Of a stretch of 64,000 nucleotides of DNA, positions 17,632 to 27,161 are shown piece by piece. How positions within the stretch are numbered: position 1 is the first letter of the stretch; every line of letters starts with the position of its first letter. The notes below the pieces were generated by a model. That model was not told where the DNA came from and searched no databases. It worked only from the letters and a program-made list of their open reading frames with translations. The stretch lies in NCBI RefSeq assembly GCF_000185965.1, contig NC_014924.1, forward strand, positions 310,001-374,000, given 5' to 3'. This stretch comes from Pseudoxanthomonas suwonensis 11-1 (GTDB lineage Bacteria > Pseudomonadota > Gammaproteobacteria > Xanthomonadales > Xanthomonadaceae). The position numbers and the translations under genes were made by a program.

Positions 17632-18332
17632 GTGCAGGCGCGGCGATCGCGCCGCTGCCGTTCGCGCCGGTCGCGGTGCTGTTCGACATGGACGGCCTGA
17701 TGCTGGACAGCGAGCGCGTCATCACCCGCTGCTACGCGCAGGCCGCCGCCGCACTGGGCCACGACCTGCCCGACGATTACTGGCTGCAGATGGTCGGCAC
17801 CGGCGATGCCGCGTGCCGGGCGATGCTGGTCGAGCGCCTCGGCGCCGCCGCGGCCGCCGAGCTGCTGGAGCGCTCGGGCGACGCCTACGACGCGATGGTC
17901 GATGCCGGCATCCCGCACCGCCCGGGCATCACCGCGCTGCTGCAGTGGCTGCAGCGCAACGACGTGCCGCGCGCGGTCGCCACCTCCACACGCAACCCGC
18001 TGGCCACGCACAAGCTGCGCCAGGCCGGGCTTGCCCCGTACTTCCCGGTGATCTGCACCGCCTCGGACGTGGCCCAGCCCAAGCCGGCGCCCGACGTGTA
18101 CCTGCTGGCTGCCAGTCGCCTCGGCGTGGAGCCGGCGCGCTGCCTGGTGCTGGAGGATTCGCCGACGGGCGTGCGCGCGGCGCTGGCCGCCGGCATGACG
18201 CCGATCCAGGTCCCGGACCTGGTGCAGCCGGACGTGGACACCCGTGCGCTGGGCCACCGCATCGCCGCCTCGCTGGAAGAGGTGTTGCCGCTGCTGCAGG
18301 CGGCGATGGCCGAGGCTCCGGCCGCAGGCTGA
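17628..18332 (+). CDS. HAD-superfamily phosphatase/phosphoglucomutase-like
   Basis: The product is 234 residues and is coupled to the pseudouridine synthase by an ATGA overlap. The four HAD motifs are present: DMDGLMLDSE (nucleophile and acid/base Asp), Ser/Thr in VATSTRN, Lys in DVAQPKPAPDVY, and LEDSPTG. The cap is the helical C1 type, as in beta-phosphoglucomutase and phosphoglycolate phosphatase. Substrate is not predictable. The pairing with pseudouridine synthase recalls that HAD enzymes can act on pseudouridine 5'-phosphate, but that is only suggestive. Confidence 0.85.
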   Translation: MSAGAAIAPLPFAPVAVLFDMDGLMLDSERVITRCYAQAAAALGHDLPDDYWLQMVGTGDAACRAMLVERLGAAAAAELLERSGDAYDAMVDAGIPHRPGITALLQWLQRNDVPRAVATSTRNPLATHKLRQAGLAPYFPVICTASDVAQPKPAPDVYLLAASRLGVEPARCLVLEDSPTGVRAALAAGMTPIQVPDLVQPDVDTRALGHRIAASLEEVLPLLQAAMAEAPAAG

Positions 18333-18398
18333 TCCGCGCAGGACCGGACCCGTTCCACCTGGGACAATCGGTCCGCTGCCGGCGCGGGCGTGGCTGCC

Positions 18399-18404
18399 TA
18401 CAAT
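18399..18404 (+). promoter_or_regulatory. -10 element 7 nt upstream of the DUF2946 gene
   Basis: TACAAT followed by 7 nt and ATG reproduces almost exactly the layout before lipA (GCCTACAAT, seven bases, ATG). No Shine-Dalgarno is present, which suggests a leaderless message. Confidence 0.45.
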
Positions 18405-18411
18405 CGGGCCC

Positions 18412-18801
18412 ATGCAGCGAGCGTCCCGCCTCCATCGCAACATGGCCCGCCTGGCCCTGCTGGCGGTGTTGCTGCTGGCGCTGGCGCCAGCAGTGGGGCG
18501 TGCGCTGGCGTCCGGTACGCCACAACTGCTGGCCGGGTGGTCCGAGCTGTGCACCAGCGAAGGCCTGCAGCGGCTGCCAAGCGAAGCGCGGAGTGCCGAT
18601 GGCGTTCCGCTGCCGGCGGCCCATGGCGATGCCGACTGCCCCTATTGCCCGCTGGCCATGTCCCTGCTCGGGCCCGCTGCGCCGCCAGCGGCCCTGGCGC
18701 TGTCTCCCGTGGCGGCGGCGCCTGCACGCCGACATGCGCCCGGGCGCCGCTTCCGGCGCCTTCACGGTCCCGGGAGCCGTGGCCCGCCCATCCTGCCCTG
18801 A
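18412..18801 (+). CDS. DUF2946 family protein
   Basis: The product is 129 residues. An N-terminal hydrophobic segment (MARLALLAVLLLALAPAVG) serves as signal or anchor. The remainder has the family's cysteine pattern: LCTSEG near residue 45 and DADCPYCPLAM near residue 75, with the CxxC pair that suggests metal binding. DUF2946 proteins commonly accompany TonB-dependent receptors and copper-related genes. Here a TonB receptor and a Cys/His-rich lipoprotein follow directly, all in the same direction. The C-terminal tail is basic and Pro-rich. A downstream ATG at 18442 is an alternative start. Confidence 0.72.
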   Translation: MQRASRLHRNMARLALLAVLLLALAPAVGRALASGTPQLLAGWSELCTSEGLQRLPSEARSADGVPLPAAHGDADCPYCPLAMSLLGPAAPPAALALSPVAAAPARRHAPGRRFRRLHGPGSRGPPILP

Positions 18802-18863
18802 AGTTGCGGACCGACGTTCGCGCGGCTGACGCCGCGCGCCGCCAACGTGCCTTGGAGCCAGTG

Positions 18864-21041
18864 ATGCCGATTTCCGATTTGCCGCGTGTCGCGGCACGGC
18901 GGGCCGTATCCGTGCCTGCCGCCCTGTGCCTGTACCTGCTGCTGCCACCGGCCGGGGCGGCCGACGCGGCGGATGCCACCACCCTGGACGCGATCCGGGT
19001 CACCGCCCGCGCCAATCCGCTGCAGCGTGGCTCCGGCAGCGCCTCGCGCCTGGACCTGCCGGTGATCGGGACCCCCGCCGCGGTCACCACCATCGACCGC
19101 GACCTGCTCGACGCGCGCGGCGTGCGCACCACAGCCGAAGCCCTGGCCAGCGTACCCGGCCTCACCGTCGTGTCGCCGCCGGGACATGGCAACACCGTCA
19201 CCTGGCGCGGCTTCTCCGGCAGCCAGGTCAGCCAGCTGTTCAACGGCATCGACGTGCAGTACGCCACCATCGCCGCGCGCCCGGTGGATGCCTGGCAGTA
19301 CGAGCGGGTGGAGGCCATCGGCGGGCCGTCCAGCTTCCTGCATGGCGTGGGCGCGGTCGGCGGCGCGATCAACTACGTGACCCGGCTGGCCAGCCTGGAC
19401 CATGACGCCGCGCGCTGGCAGGCCTCCCGGGGCTCCCACCGCGACGGCACCCTGGCAATCGGGGCCAACCTGCGCGATGCGGCGGCCCGCCAGGCGCTGG
19501 CCTTGGACCTGAGCCTGCGCCAGAACGAAGGATGGGTCGACGCGCAGCAGCGCGATGCACTGGCCGCGGCCGGATCGTGGCGCGTGCAGCTGCGACCCGG
19601 GCTGGAGCACACCCTCGCGTTGGAGTACCAGGACGAGGAGGTGGCGCGGCCGTACTGGGGAACGCCTGCCGTGGCCATCGACGGAAGCATGCGGGTACCC
19701 GCCGCACTGGCCGGCCGCAACTACAACGTGGCCGACGGGCGCTATGCCCAGGACGTGCGCTGGGCACGCTCGCTGCTGGAGTGGCGGCCGCGCGGGGGCA
19801 GCCGGCTGCGCCACACGCTCTACCACTACGACGCGCTGCGCGATTACCGAAACGTCGAGGGTTATCGCCTGGTGGAGGCCGGCGTGCAGCGCTCCGGTGC
19901 CCTGCTGCAGCGGCATGACCAGCAGGTCTGGGGCGACCGGGTGGAATGGCTGCACGAGGGCCGGATCGCCGGCCTGCCGACACGCTGGAGCCTGGGTGCG
20001 GAGGCCAGCTACAACCGGCAGACCCGCTTTCCGCTGTCGCTTCCAGGCGTGGTCGACACCGTGCCGGCGGATGCGGTGGCGCCCGGGCGTTTCCTCGACG
20101 TGCCGGGCGCGGAACTCGCGTACCGGCCGGACCGGACCAACCGCCTGCGCAGCCATTCGCTGTACGCCGAAAACCTCACCGTGCTGGGCGCCGGCTTCTC
20201 GCTGCTGACCGGCCTGCGCCACGAGCGCGTGGTGCTGGACGTGCTCAACCACCGCGTGGCCAGCGCGAGCAACCCGCGCCGCTTCGAGCGCAGCTACCGG
20301 CCCACCACCGGGCGCATCGCCCTGGACTGGGCAGTGGCGGCGAACGCACATCTCTACGCCCAGGCCAGCACCGCCGCCGACCCGCCCTCGGGCGTGCTGA
20401 GCACCGCCAGCTTCGGCGCGCTGCGCGACTTCGACCTCTCCACCGGCCGCCAGGGCGAGCTGGGTGCCAAGCTGCAGTCGGCCGATGGCCGCAGCCATGC
20501 CACCCTGGCCGCGTACCGGATCGTGCGCCGCAACCTCGCCATCGCCGATCCGGACAACCCGGGGCAGACGCTGCCGGTCGGCAGGCAGTCCTCGCGCGGG
20601 GTGGAGCTGGCGTTCGGCTGGCGTCCGCTGGATTCGCTTGCGCTCGACGGCAACCTGGCCTGGGTGGATGCGCGCCTGGACGAGTTCAACGAAAGCGTTG
20701 GCGGCACGGTGGTGTCGCGCGCGGGCAACCGCCCGGCCAACACGCCGGCGCGGGTGTGCAACCTGTGGCTGGAATGGCGGCCACTGCAGGACTGGACGCT
20801 CGGAGCGGAGCTGCGTGCGGTGTCCTCGCGCCAGGCCGACACAGCCAATACCCTGCGGGTGCCCGGCTACGCCACGCTGGGGGCGCATGTGGCCTGGCAG
20901 GCCGGGCCGCGTACCGCGGTGGTGCTGCGTGGCCGCAACCTGGGCGATCGCCGCTATACCGCCCATGCAGTGGGCGAACACATGGCCTGGCTGGGCGATC
21001 CGCGAAGCTGGGAACTGGTGGTCAGGCAGGCCTTCGACTGA
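18864..21041 (+). CDS. TonB-dependent outer-membrane receptor
   Basis: The product is 725 residues. The ATG at 18864 follows GGAG and an adjacent GTG. A signal peptide ends near residue 34, followed by a TonB box-like TLDAIRVTA. The plug domain (about 60-170) has RGVRTTAEALASVPGLTV, VTWRGFSGSQVSQLFNGID and the end motif VEAIGGPSSFLHG...GGAINYVT. The rest is a beta-barrel with typical NLGDRRYTAH near the C-terminus. The protein ends AFD rather than in the usual terminal aromatic. The substrate may be a metal complex, possibly copper, judging from its neighbours; a siderophore is the alternative. Confidence 0.92.
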   Translation: MPISDLPRVAARRAVSVPAALCLYLLLPPAGAADAADATTLDAIRVTARANPLQRGSGSASRLDLPVIGTPAAVTTIDRDLLDARGVRTTAEALASVPGLTVVSPPGHGNTVTWRGFSGSQVSQLFNGIDVQYATIAARPVDAWQYERVEAIGGPSSFLHGVGAVGGAINYVTRLASLDHDAARWQASRGSHRDGTLAIGANLRDAAARQALALDLSLRQNEGWVDAQQRDALAAAGSWRVQLRPGLEHTLALEYQDEEVARPYWGTPAVAIDGSMRVPAALAGRNYNVADGRYAQDVRWARSLLEWRPRGGSRLRHTLYHYDALRDYRNVEGYRLVEAGVQRSGALLQRHDQQVWGDRVEWLHEGRIAGLPTRWSLGAEASYNRQTRFPLSLPGVVDTVPADAVAPGRFLDVPGAELAYRPDRTNRLRSHSLYAENLTVLGAGFSLLTGLRHERVVLDVLNHRVASASNPRRFERSYRPTTGRIALDWAVAANAHLYAQASTAADPPSGVLSTASFGALRDFDLSTGRQGELGAKLQSADGRSHATLAAYRIVRRNLAIADPDNPGQTLPVGRQSSRGVELAFGWRPLDSLALDGNLAWVDARLDEFNESVGGTVVSRAGNRPANTPARVCNLWLEWRPLQDWTLGAELRAVSSRQADTANTLRVPGYATLGAHVAWQAGPRTAVVLRGRNLGDRRYTAHAVGEHMAWLGDPRSWELVVRQAFD

Positions 21042-21064
21042 TGGCAGGCAAGGGAGTGTGGTGG

Positions 21065-22348
21065 ATGGACCGGTTTGCACATCGTCGCGCGCACGCAGGC
21101 ACCGCAGTAGTGATCGCGCTGGCGCTGGCCGCCTGTGGTGGCGATGCCAGCGAGCCCACGCCCGTGCCCGTGCCCGAAGTGGCGCTTGTCAACGTACAGC
21201 CCTGGGAACTGCCGGCGCCGCCGGGCGCCGCGCAGCCCGACCTGGCGCTGGCACCGGATGGGCGCCTGCTGCTGGCCTGGCTCGAGCCCACGGACGACGG
21301 CCATCGCCTGCGACTGGCAGCAGTCGCCGCGGATGGTGGCTGGGAAGAAACGCGCACCGTGGCCGAGGGCAGGGACTGGTTCGTGAACTGGGCCGACACC
21401 CCGCATGTGCAGGCGCTGGCCGATGGATCGCTATGGGCGCACTGGCTGCGCAATACCGGTCCTTCGCGCATGGACTACGGGATCGTGCTGGCGCGCTCCG
21501 GCGATGCCGGCCAAACCTGGAAGGAAACCGCTCCGGTGCATCCGGGCGGCACGCGCGGCGACCATGGTTTCGTCACCTTCTGGCAGCAGGATGAAGACCG
21601 GCTCGGCATGGCCTGGCTCGACAGCCGGCAGAAGGCCGCCGCAGGTGCCACCGGTCACGACAGCCATCACCACGGTGGCGGCGCGGCGATGATGCTGCGC
21701 GCCGCGATCCATGGACCGGATGGCGCGCAGCTGCGCGAGTGGCCGCTGGATGCTTCCACCTGCGACTGCTGCACCACCGATTCGGCGCTTACCGACAAGG
21801 GCGTGGTCGTGGTCTACCGCGGACGCAGCGAGGGCGAGATCCGCGACACCCGGATCGTCCGCCTGGAAGGCGATGCCTGGACCGCGCCGCGCGAGGTGCA
21901 CCGCGATGGCTGGCACTTCGCCGGCTGCCCGGTGAATGGCCCGGCGGTGGCCGCGGAAGGCATGCGCGTGTGGGTGGCCTGGTACACCGAGGCCGATGGC
22001 TGGCCGGAAGTGCGCGCTGCGGTTTCGGAGGACGCAGGCGACAGCTTCGGCGCACCGGTCCCGCTGATCCGCGGACAGCCGGCCCTGGGCCGGGTGGCCC
22101 TGGCAACCGCCGGCGGACGCCTTTACGCGGCCTGGCTGGAAGAAGCCTCGCCGGAAACCCAGCGCCTGCGCCTGATGCGTTACTCGGCGGACTTGTCGCG
22201 CAGCGAGATGAGGGAGGTGGCGACATTCCCGGCCAGCGGCCGCGGCAGCGGCCTTCCGCGGTTGCAGGTCACCGACGGCGCGGCCTGGCTGGTGTGGACC
22301 GAGGTTGTCGACGGCAGGCCGGCGTTGCGCGGTGCGGTGGTGCGCTGA
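21065..22348 (+). CDS. Lipoprotein with sialidase-like beta-propeller and CDCC motif
   Basis: The product is 427 residues. The ATG at 21065 was chosen because AAGGGAG lies 8 nt upstream and a lipobox follows (LAAC, Cys24); an ATG at 21041 overlaps the receptor stop. Asp-box-like repeats typical of propellers are visible (SGDAGQTW near 145, SEDAGDSF later). Unusual metal-ligand-like clusters stand out: HDSHHH at 198-203, CDCC at 233-236 and AGCPVNGP around Cys288. Automatic annotation would call it an exo-alpha-sialidase, but the Cys/His clusters and the DUF2946/TonB context fit a surface or periplasmic metal-binding protein better. That role is inference. Confidence 0.72.
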   Translation: MDRFAHRRAHAGTAVVIALALAACGGDASEPTPVPVPEVALVNVQPWELPAPPGAAQPDLALAPDGRLLLAWLEPTDDGHRLRLAAVAADGGWEETRTVAEGRDWFVNWADTPHVQALADGSLWAHWLRNTGPSRMDYGIVLARSGDAGQTWKETAPVHPGGTRGDHGFVTFWQQDEDRLGMAWLDSRQKAAAGATGHDSHHHGGGAAMMLRAAIHGPDGAQLREWPLDASTCDCCTTDSALTDKGVVVVYRGRSEGEIRDTRIVRLEGDAWTAPREVHRDGWHFAGCPVNGPAVAAEGMRVWVAWYTEADGWPEVRAAVSEDAGDSFGAPVPLIRGQPALGRVALATAGGRLYAAWLEEASPETQRLRLMRYSADLSRSEMREVATFPASGRGSGLPRLQVTDGAAWLVWTEVVDGRPALRGAVVR

Positions 22349-22356
22349 GCACGGGC

Positions 22357-23163
22357 TCAGTCGTACTGCATCCTGCGGGTCATGCCACCGTCGGCGATGA
22401 ACTCCTGGCCGGTGACGAAGCCGGACAGCGACGGCGCCAGCAGGTAGACCGCCAGCGCGGCGATGTCCTCGGGCGTCCCGACCCGGCCGGCCGGATGTTG
22501 CGCGTGGTCGCGCTGCGACAGCTTCGGCCTGCGCCGGCTGGCCGGCGCGCGCCAGGCCTCGGTGGCGATCCAGCCGGGGCTGATGCAGTTGACCCGCACC
22601 TTCGGGCCTTCGCTCAGCGCCAGCGCATGGGTAAAGGCCAGCAGCCCGCCCTTGGCCGCGGCATAGGCCTCGCTGTGCGGCTCGGACTGGTGCGCACGGG
22701 TCGAGGCGATGTTGATGATCGCGCCGCCACCTTCGGATTCGCGGAGCGCCGGCAGGGCGTGGCGGCTGCACAGGAAAGCGCCGTGCAGGCTGGACAGGCG
22801 CCGGTTCCACTCCGCCAGGTCCAGCTGTTCCAGCGGCGGCACGTGCGGATCGGGCAGGCCGGCGTTGTTGACCAGGCCATCGATGCGGCCGAAGCGGTCC
22901 AGCGCCGCGGCCACGAAGGCGCCGGTGCTGCGTTCGCTGGCCACGTCCAGGCGGCGGAACACCGCCCGCGCCGGGACATCCCATTCGCGCAGGCAGGCGC
23001 GGCCGGCCTCGGCGTCGAGGTCGCCGATCACCACGCTGCCACCGGCACCAATCACCGCCTGGGCAATGCCACGGCCGATGCCCTGCGCGCCGCCGGTGAC
23101 CAGGACCACGCGGTCCTGCAGCGGGACGGGGTTCCAGGGCTGGATCGGCGGGACGGTCGACAT
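22357..23163 (-). CDS. Short-chain dehydrogenase/reductase
   Basis: The product is a 268-residue classical SDR. It has the NAD(P)-binding TGGAQGIGRGIA motif, acidic GDLDAEAG after strand 2 (which favours NAD over NADP), the structural NNAG motif, and a catalytic Ser-Tyr-Lys set: Ser in NIASTRAH, and YAAAK. The C-terminus has ISPGWIATE and FVTGQEFIADGGMTRRMQYD. The last part resembles glucose/ribitol-type dehydrogenases, but no substrate is predictable. It converges on the lipoprotein gene with an 8-nt gap. Confidence 0.88.
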   Translation of the reverse strand: MSTVPPIQPWNPVPLQDRVVLVTGGAQGIGRGIAQAVIGAGGSVVIGDLDAEAGRACLREWDVPARAVFRRLDVASERSTGAFVAAALDRFGRIDGLVNNAGLPDPHVPPLEQLDLAEWNRRLSSLHGAFLCSRHALPALRESEGGGAIINIASTRAHQSEPHSEAYAAAKGGLLAFTHALALSEGPKVRVNCISPGWIATEAWRAPASRRRPKLSQRDHAQHPAGRVGTPEDIAALAVYLLAPSLSGFVTGQEFIADGGMTRRMQYD

Positions 23164-23238
23164 GGCGTGGTCCAGGGCGGGGTGGCCAGTGTGGCGCGGG
23201 CGGCGTGCACGCGGTGCAGGCGCCGCCTGCGATCCGGG

Positions 23239-23829
23239 TCAGGCCTCGCCGTCGTCGGCGAACAGCTTCTGCCAGCCCTCGTGGCCCAGCCTGCGCAGGG
23301 TGGCGTAGTTGCGCTCCACGATCACGTCCGCTTCCGGGTAGGCGTCCACCGCGCGGCTGACGCTGTCCTCCCGCAGCAGGTGCAGGATCGGGTAGGGCGC
23401 GCGGTTGGAGTAGTTCTCGATGTCGTCCGGGCGGCTGTCGGCGAACTGGTAATCAGGATGGAAGCTGGCCACCTGCAGCACGCCGTCCAGCTCCAGCGCT
23501 TCCACCAGCGCGTCGGCCTGGTCGAGGAAGTCGTTGAAGTCGAGGAAGTCGCGCAGCACCAGCGGATGCACCAGCAGGGTGGTGTCGACCTGCCCGGCCG
23601 GGGTGTCGCGCAGCAGCACCAGCTCCTCGCCGAGCTGCTCGACCAGCTGCTCCGGCGTGGTCGCGTCGCTGACCACGAAGCGCACCTGCTCCTTGACGTA
23701 CACCGCCTTGGCGAACGGGCACAGGTTCAGGCCTATCACGGCCTTCTCCAGCCAGCGCCGGGTGTCGGCCAGGACCTTCGCTTCGTCCAGCGCGCCCTCG
23801 GCGGGATTGCCCGCGTCCAAGTCAGTCAC
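23239..23829 (-). CDS. DUF1415 family protein
   Basis: The product is 196 residues and matches DUF1415: WLEKAVIGLNLCPFAKAVY near the start (Asn-Leu-Cys-Pro-Phe), HPLVLRDFLDFNDFL in the middle, FHPDYQFAD, and NRAPYPILHLLREDSV. Its GTG start overlaps the yajQ stop by 8 nt, so it is translationally coupled to yajQ. The family is widespread in Gammaproteobacteria and has no established activity; the conserved Cys and His suggest an enzyme. Confidence 0.88.
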   Translation of the reverse strand: MTDLDAGNPAEGALDEAKVLADTRRWLEKAVIGLNLCPFAKAVYVKEQVRFVVSDATTPEQLVEQLGEELVLLRDTPAGQVDTTLLVHPLVLRDFLDFNDFLDQADALVEALELDGVLQVASFHPDYQFADSRPDDIENYSNRAPYPILHLLREDSVSRAVDAYPEADVIVERNYATLRRLGHEGWQKLFADDGEA

Positions 23830-24304
23830 GGAAGTTCTCGAACTGCAGCGGGATGCCGAAATCGCCCTTGCGCAGCAGGGCGATGGCCTCCTGCAGGTCG
23901 TCGCGCTTCTTGCCGTTGACCCGCAGCTTCTCGCCGTTGATCTGGCTGTCGACCTTGAGCTTGGCGTCCTTGAGCGCGGCCTGGATCTTCTTGGCCGTCT
24001 CGCGCTCGATGCCCTGCCTGACGGTGACCTTCTGCCGCGCGCCGGCCAGGTTGGTCTCGACGTCGCCGAATTCCAGGCAGCGGATGTCGATGCCGCGGGC
24101 AGTCAGGCGCTGCTTGAGGATGTCGGTCATCTGCTTGAGCTGGAAGTCGCTGGGCGCGGACTGGCTGATGATGTTGTCGTCCAGGGCGAACTTCGCGTCC
24201 ACGCCCTTGAAGTCGAAGCGGGTGGTCAGTTCGCGGCTGGCCTGGTCGACTGCATTGGTCAGCTCGTGGGTGTCCACTTCGGACACGATGTCGAACGAAG
24301 GCAT
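23822..24304 (-). CDS. yajQ: YajQ family cyclic-di-GMP-binding protein
   Basis: The product is 160 residues. It begins MPSFDIVSEVDTHELTNAVD and has the family's RFDFKGVDA, the two-domain ferredoxin-like layout, and a C-terminal LRKGDFGIPLQFENFRD. The Xanthomonas campestris homologue binds cyclic di-GMP and affects virulence gene expression by working with a LysR-type regulator; whether this one does is inference. GGAGT precedes the ATG. It is divergent from the EamA gene, with an 88-bp gap. Confidence 0.93.
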   Translation of the reverse strand: MPSFDIVSEVDTHELTNAVDQASRELTTRFDFKGVDAKFALDDNIISQSAPSDFQLKQMTDILKQRLTARGIDIRCLEFGDVETNLAGARQKVTVRQGIERETAKKIQAALKDAKLKVDSQINGEKLRVNGKKRDDLQEAIALLRKGDFGIPLQFENFRD

Positions 24305-24380
24305 TGGGATACTCCTGGTGCGATGCGCACATTCTAGGCGGTGCCCGGGCCGGGAGCGCGCATGGGGCCGCGCATGCGCG

Positions 24381-24386
24381 GATAAT
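24381..24386 (+). promoter_or_regulatory. -10 element 6 nt upstream of the EamA gene
   Basis: GATAAT lies 6 nt before the ATG at 24393 with no ribosome-binding site, the same arrangement as at ybeD. Confidence 0.4.
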
Positions 24387-24392
24387 GGGCGC

Positions 24393-25292
24393 ATGCCTCC
24401 CCGTCCCCGCTCGAACCTGGCCGCCGCCGGCTGGATGGTCGCCGCCATCGCCTGCTTCTCGGTGATGGACACGGCGATGAAGCTGCTGTCCGCCCGCTAC
24501 CCGCCGTTGGAGGTGACCCTGCTGCGCGGCGCGGCCTCGTTGCCGTTCGTATTGGCCTGGGTGATGGCCACCGCTGGCGTGCGCTCGATCCTGCCGGTGC
24601 GCTGGGGCCTGCACCTGCTGCGCGGCGTGCTGGGCATGGCGATGATCGGCTGCTTCGTGTTCGCCTTGAAGCGCATGCCGCTGTCCACCGCCTACACGAT
24701 CTACTTCGTCGCGCCGCTGCTGGTGGCGGCGCTGTCGGTACCGGTGCTGGGCGAGCGCGTGGGGCCAAGGCGCTGGACCGCGATCGCCATCGGCCTGGTC
24801 GGCGTGGTCGTGGTGCTGCGGCCGGGCGTGGACGGGCTGGTGTCGTTCCCCGGGCTGATGGTGCTGCTGGCCGCCGCCGCCTATGCCGTGGCCGCGGTCA
24901 GCGTCAGCCTGCTGACCCGCACCGACACGCCCCAGTCGATGGTGGTGTGGTTCCTGGCGATCATGGCCATTGTCGCTGGCCTGGCGGCGATTCCCGGCTG
25001 GGTGCCACTGCAGCGCGGGGATGCGCTGCTGATCCTGGGCATGGGCCTGGCCGGTGCGCTCGGCCAGATCGCGCTGACCACCGCCTTCATGCGTGGCGAC
25101 GCCTCGCTGATCGCGCCGCTGGAATACACCGGCCTGGTCTGGGTGATCGGCTGGGACTGGCTGTTCTGGCGCACCCTGCCGGACGGCGTCACCTGGATCG
25201 GCGCGGCCATCATCATGGGCAGCGGCCTGTACCTGCTGCGCCGCGAGCGCACGGTCGGGGCCTCGCGCAGCGCACCGCTGGACCATTCCTGA
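24393..25292 (+). CDS. EamA/DMT-family transporter
   Basis: The product is a 299-residue inner-membrane protein with ten predicted helices in two five-helix halves, as expected for the drug/metabolite transporter superfamily. The first half includes [20 protein letters not shown] and LRGAASLPF; the second includes [20 protein letters not shown] and LEYTGLVW. Members export amino acids or metabolites; the substrate here is unknown. It is followed by metNIQ after 121 bp with no overlap, so a link to methionine transport is possible but unproven. Confidence 0.88.
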   Translation: MPPRPRSNLAAAGWMVAAIACFSVMDTAMKLLSARYPPLEVTLLRGAASLPFVLAWVMATAGVRSILPVRWGLHLLRGVLGMAMIGCFVFALKRMPLSTAYTIYFVAPLLVAALSVPVLGERVGPRRWTAIAIGLVGVVVVLRPGVDGLVSFPGLMVLLAAAAYAVAAVSVSLLTRTDTPQSMVVWFLAIMAIVAGLAAIPGWVPLQRGDALLILGMGLAGALGQIALTTAFMRGDASLIAPLEYTGLVWVIGWDWLFWRTLPDGVTWIGAAIIMGSGLYLLRRERTVGASRSAPLDHS

Positions 25293-25413
25293 GCTGGCGC
25301 GGTACGCGGGGGAGCGGGACGCAGCGGCGCGCGGCTGGAACGCCGGCCCGCGCCGCCGGGGCAGGGCAGCTGCTAGGCTTGCCGGCCCGCGCGCCGATGC
25401 CTTCCAAGCCCAC

Positions 25414-26421
25414 GTGATCCGGTTCCAGCAGGTCCACAAGTCCTACGCCGTGGGCGGCCGCCAGGTCGCCGCCCTGCATCCGCTCGACCTGGAGATCGAG
25501 GCCGGCGAGGTGTTCGGCATCATCGGCCACTCCGGCGCCGGCAAGTCCACCCTGATCCGCCTGATCAACCGCCTGGAGGCGCCCAGCGGCGGCCAGCTGT
25601 GGGTCGAGGGCCAGGACGTGGCGGCGCTGGACGGCGACGGCCTGCGCGCGCTGCGCCGCCGGGTCGGCATGATCTTCCAGCACTTCAACCTGCTGTCCTC
25701 GCGCACAGTGGCGCAGAACGTGGCCTTCCCGCTGGAACTGGCCGGCGAGCCACGCGCGCGCATCGACGCGCGGGTGGCGGAACTGCTGGAGCGGGTCGGC
25801 CTGGCCGACCAGGCAAACAAGTATCCAGCGCAACTTTCCGGCGGACAGAAGCAACGCGTCGGCATCGCCCGCGCCCTGGCCACCGGGCCGAAGATCCTGC
25901 TGTGCGACGAGGCCACCAGCGCGCTGGACCCGCAGACCACCGCATCGGTGCTGTCCCTGCTGGCCGGGATCAACCGCGAGCTCGGCCTGACCATCGTCCT
26001 GATCACCCACGAGATGGACGTGATCCGCCGCGTCTGCGACCGGGTTGCCGTGCTCGACGCCGGCCGCCTGGTCGAGAGCGGCCCGGTCACCGAAGTCTTC
26101 CTGCACCCGCGGCATCCGACCACCCGCCGCTTCGTGTCCGAGGCCGAGCACGTGGACGAGAACGGGCTGCACGCCGACTTCGCCGCGGTGCACGGCCGCA
26201 TCCTGCGCCTGACCTTCCTCGGCGCCGACACCTATGCGCCGCTGCTGGGCCGGATCGCGCGCGAGGCGGGCGTGGACTACAACATCCTTTCCGGCCGCAT
26301 CGACCGCATCCGCGACACGCCCTACGGCCAGCTGGTCGTGGCCCTGGTCGGCGGCGATGCCGACGTGGCGCAGCAGGCGTTCGAATCGGCCGGGGTCACC
26401 GTGGAGGTGCTGCGCGCATGA
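25414..26421 (+). CDS. metN: Methionine ABC transporter ATP-binding protein
   Basis: MetN powers D,L-methionine import with MetI and MetQ. The 335-residue protein has a Walker A (GHSGAGKST), signature [15 protein letters not shown], Walker B ([12 protein letters not shown]) and switch His in LITHEMDVI. The last 80 residues form the NIL domain ([16 protein letters not shown] onward) that senses methionine and inhibits transport when it is abundant. The start is GTG at 25414. The stop overlaps the metI start (ATGA). Confidence 0.96.
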   Translation: MIRFQQVHKSYAVGGRQVAALHPLDLEIEAGEVFGIIGHSGAGKSTLIRLINRLEAPSGGQLWVEGQDVAALDGDGLRALRRRVGMIFQHFNLLSSRTVAQNVAFPLELAGEPRARIDARVAELLERVGLADQANKYPAQLSGGQKQRVGIARALATGPKILLCDEATSALDPQTTASVLSLLAGINRELGLTIVLITHEMDVIRRVCDRVAVLDAGRLVESGPVTEVFLHPRHPTTRRFVSEAEHVDENGLHADFAAVHGRILRLTFLGADTYAPLLGRIAREAGVDYNILSGRIDRIRDTPYGQLVVALVGGDADVAQQAFESAGVTVEVLRA

Positions 26422-27119
26422 ACATCTTCGCCATGATCGCCACCAGCGCGGGCTTCTTCCGCAACCTCGACGCCGGCAAGTGGGGCGAGATCGCCCAGGC
26501 CACCCTGGATACGCTTGCCATGCTCGGTGGCGCGCTGCCGCTGACCCTGCTGTTCGGCCTGCCGCTGGGCGTGCTGCTGTTCCTGGCCGGGCCGCGCCAG
26601 CTGCACGAGCGCCGTGGCTTCTACGCGGTGCTGTCGCTGGTGGTGAACATCCTGCGCTCGGTGCCCTTCATCATCCTGATGATCGCGATGATCCCGCTGA
26701 CCCTGGCGGTGATGGGCACCTCGCTGGGCGTGCGCGGCGCGATCCTGCCGCTGGTGGTGGGCGCGGCGCCGTTCTACGCGCGCCTGGTGGAGACCGCGCT
26801 GCGCGAGGTCGACCGCGGCGTGATCGAGGCCACCCTGGCGATGGGCGCGACCACCTGGCAGCTGGTGTGGCGGGTGCTGCTGCCGGAGGCGCGCCCGGGC
26901 CTGGTCGCCGGCGCCACCGTCACCACCATCGCCCTGGTCGGCTTCACCGCCATGGGCGGTGCGATCGGCTCGGGCGGCCTGGGCGACCTGGCCTTCCGCG
27001 ACGGTTACCAGCGTTCGCACACCGACGTGGCCCTGGTCACGGTGGTGCTGCTGCTGGTGCTGGTGCAGCTGGTGCAGATGCTGGGCGACCGCCTGGTAGC
27101 CCGCTACAGCCGCCGCTGA
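26418..27119 (+). CDS. metI: Methionine ABC transporter permease
   Basis: The product is a 233-residue inner-membrane permease with about five helices. The cytoplasmic coupling helix is recognisable in [25 protein letters not shown]. The [11 protein letters not shown] segment is typical of MetI. Translation is coupled to metN by a 4-nt overlap. The region before the next gene (42 bp) shows no terminator. Confidence 0.95.
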   Translation: MNIFAMIATSAGFFRNLDAGKWGEIAQATLDTLAMLGGALPLTLLFGLPLGVLLFLAGPRQLHERRGFYAVLSLVVNILRSVPFIILMIAMIPLTLAVMGTSLGVRGAILPLVVGAAPFYARLVETALREVDRGVIEATLAMGATTWQLVWRVLLPEARPGLVAGATVTTIALVGFTAMGGAIGSGGLGDLAFRDGYQRSHTDVALVTVVLLLVLVQLVQMLGDRLVARYSRR

Positions 27120-27161
27120 GCCTTATCCTCCATCCACGTCCTTCCCCACGGATTCCTTCCC

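Noticed and set aside
21065-22348. True exo-alpha-sialidase
   Set aside because: Asp-box-like repeats are present, but I cannot place the catalytic Arg triad or the Tyr/Glu pair, and the lipobox, CDCC and His cluster point elsewhere.
25293-25413. SAM riboswitch or MetJ boxes upstream of metN
   Set aside because: The 121 bp are GC-rich with short hairpins but show neither the SAM aptamer core nor AGACGTCT-like boxes.
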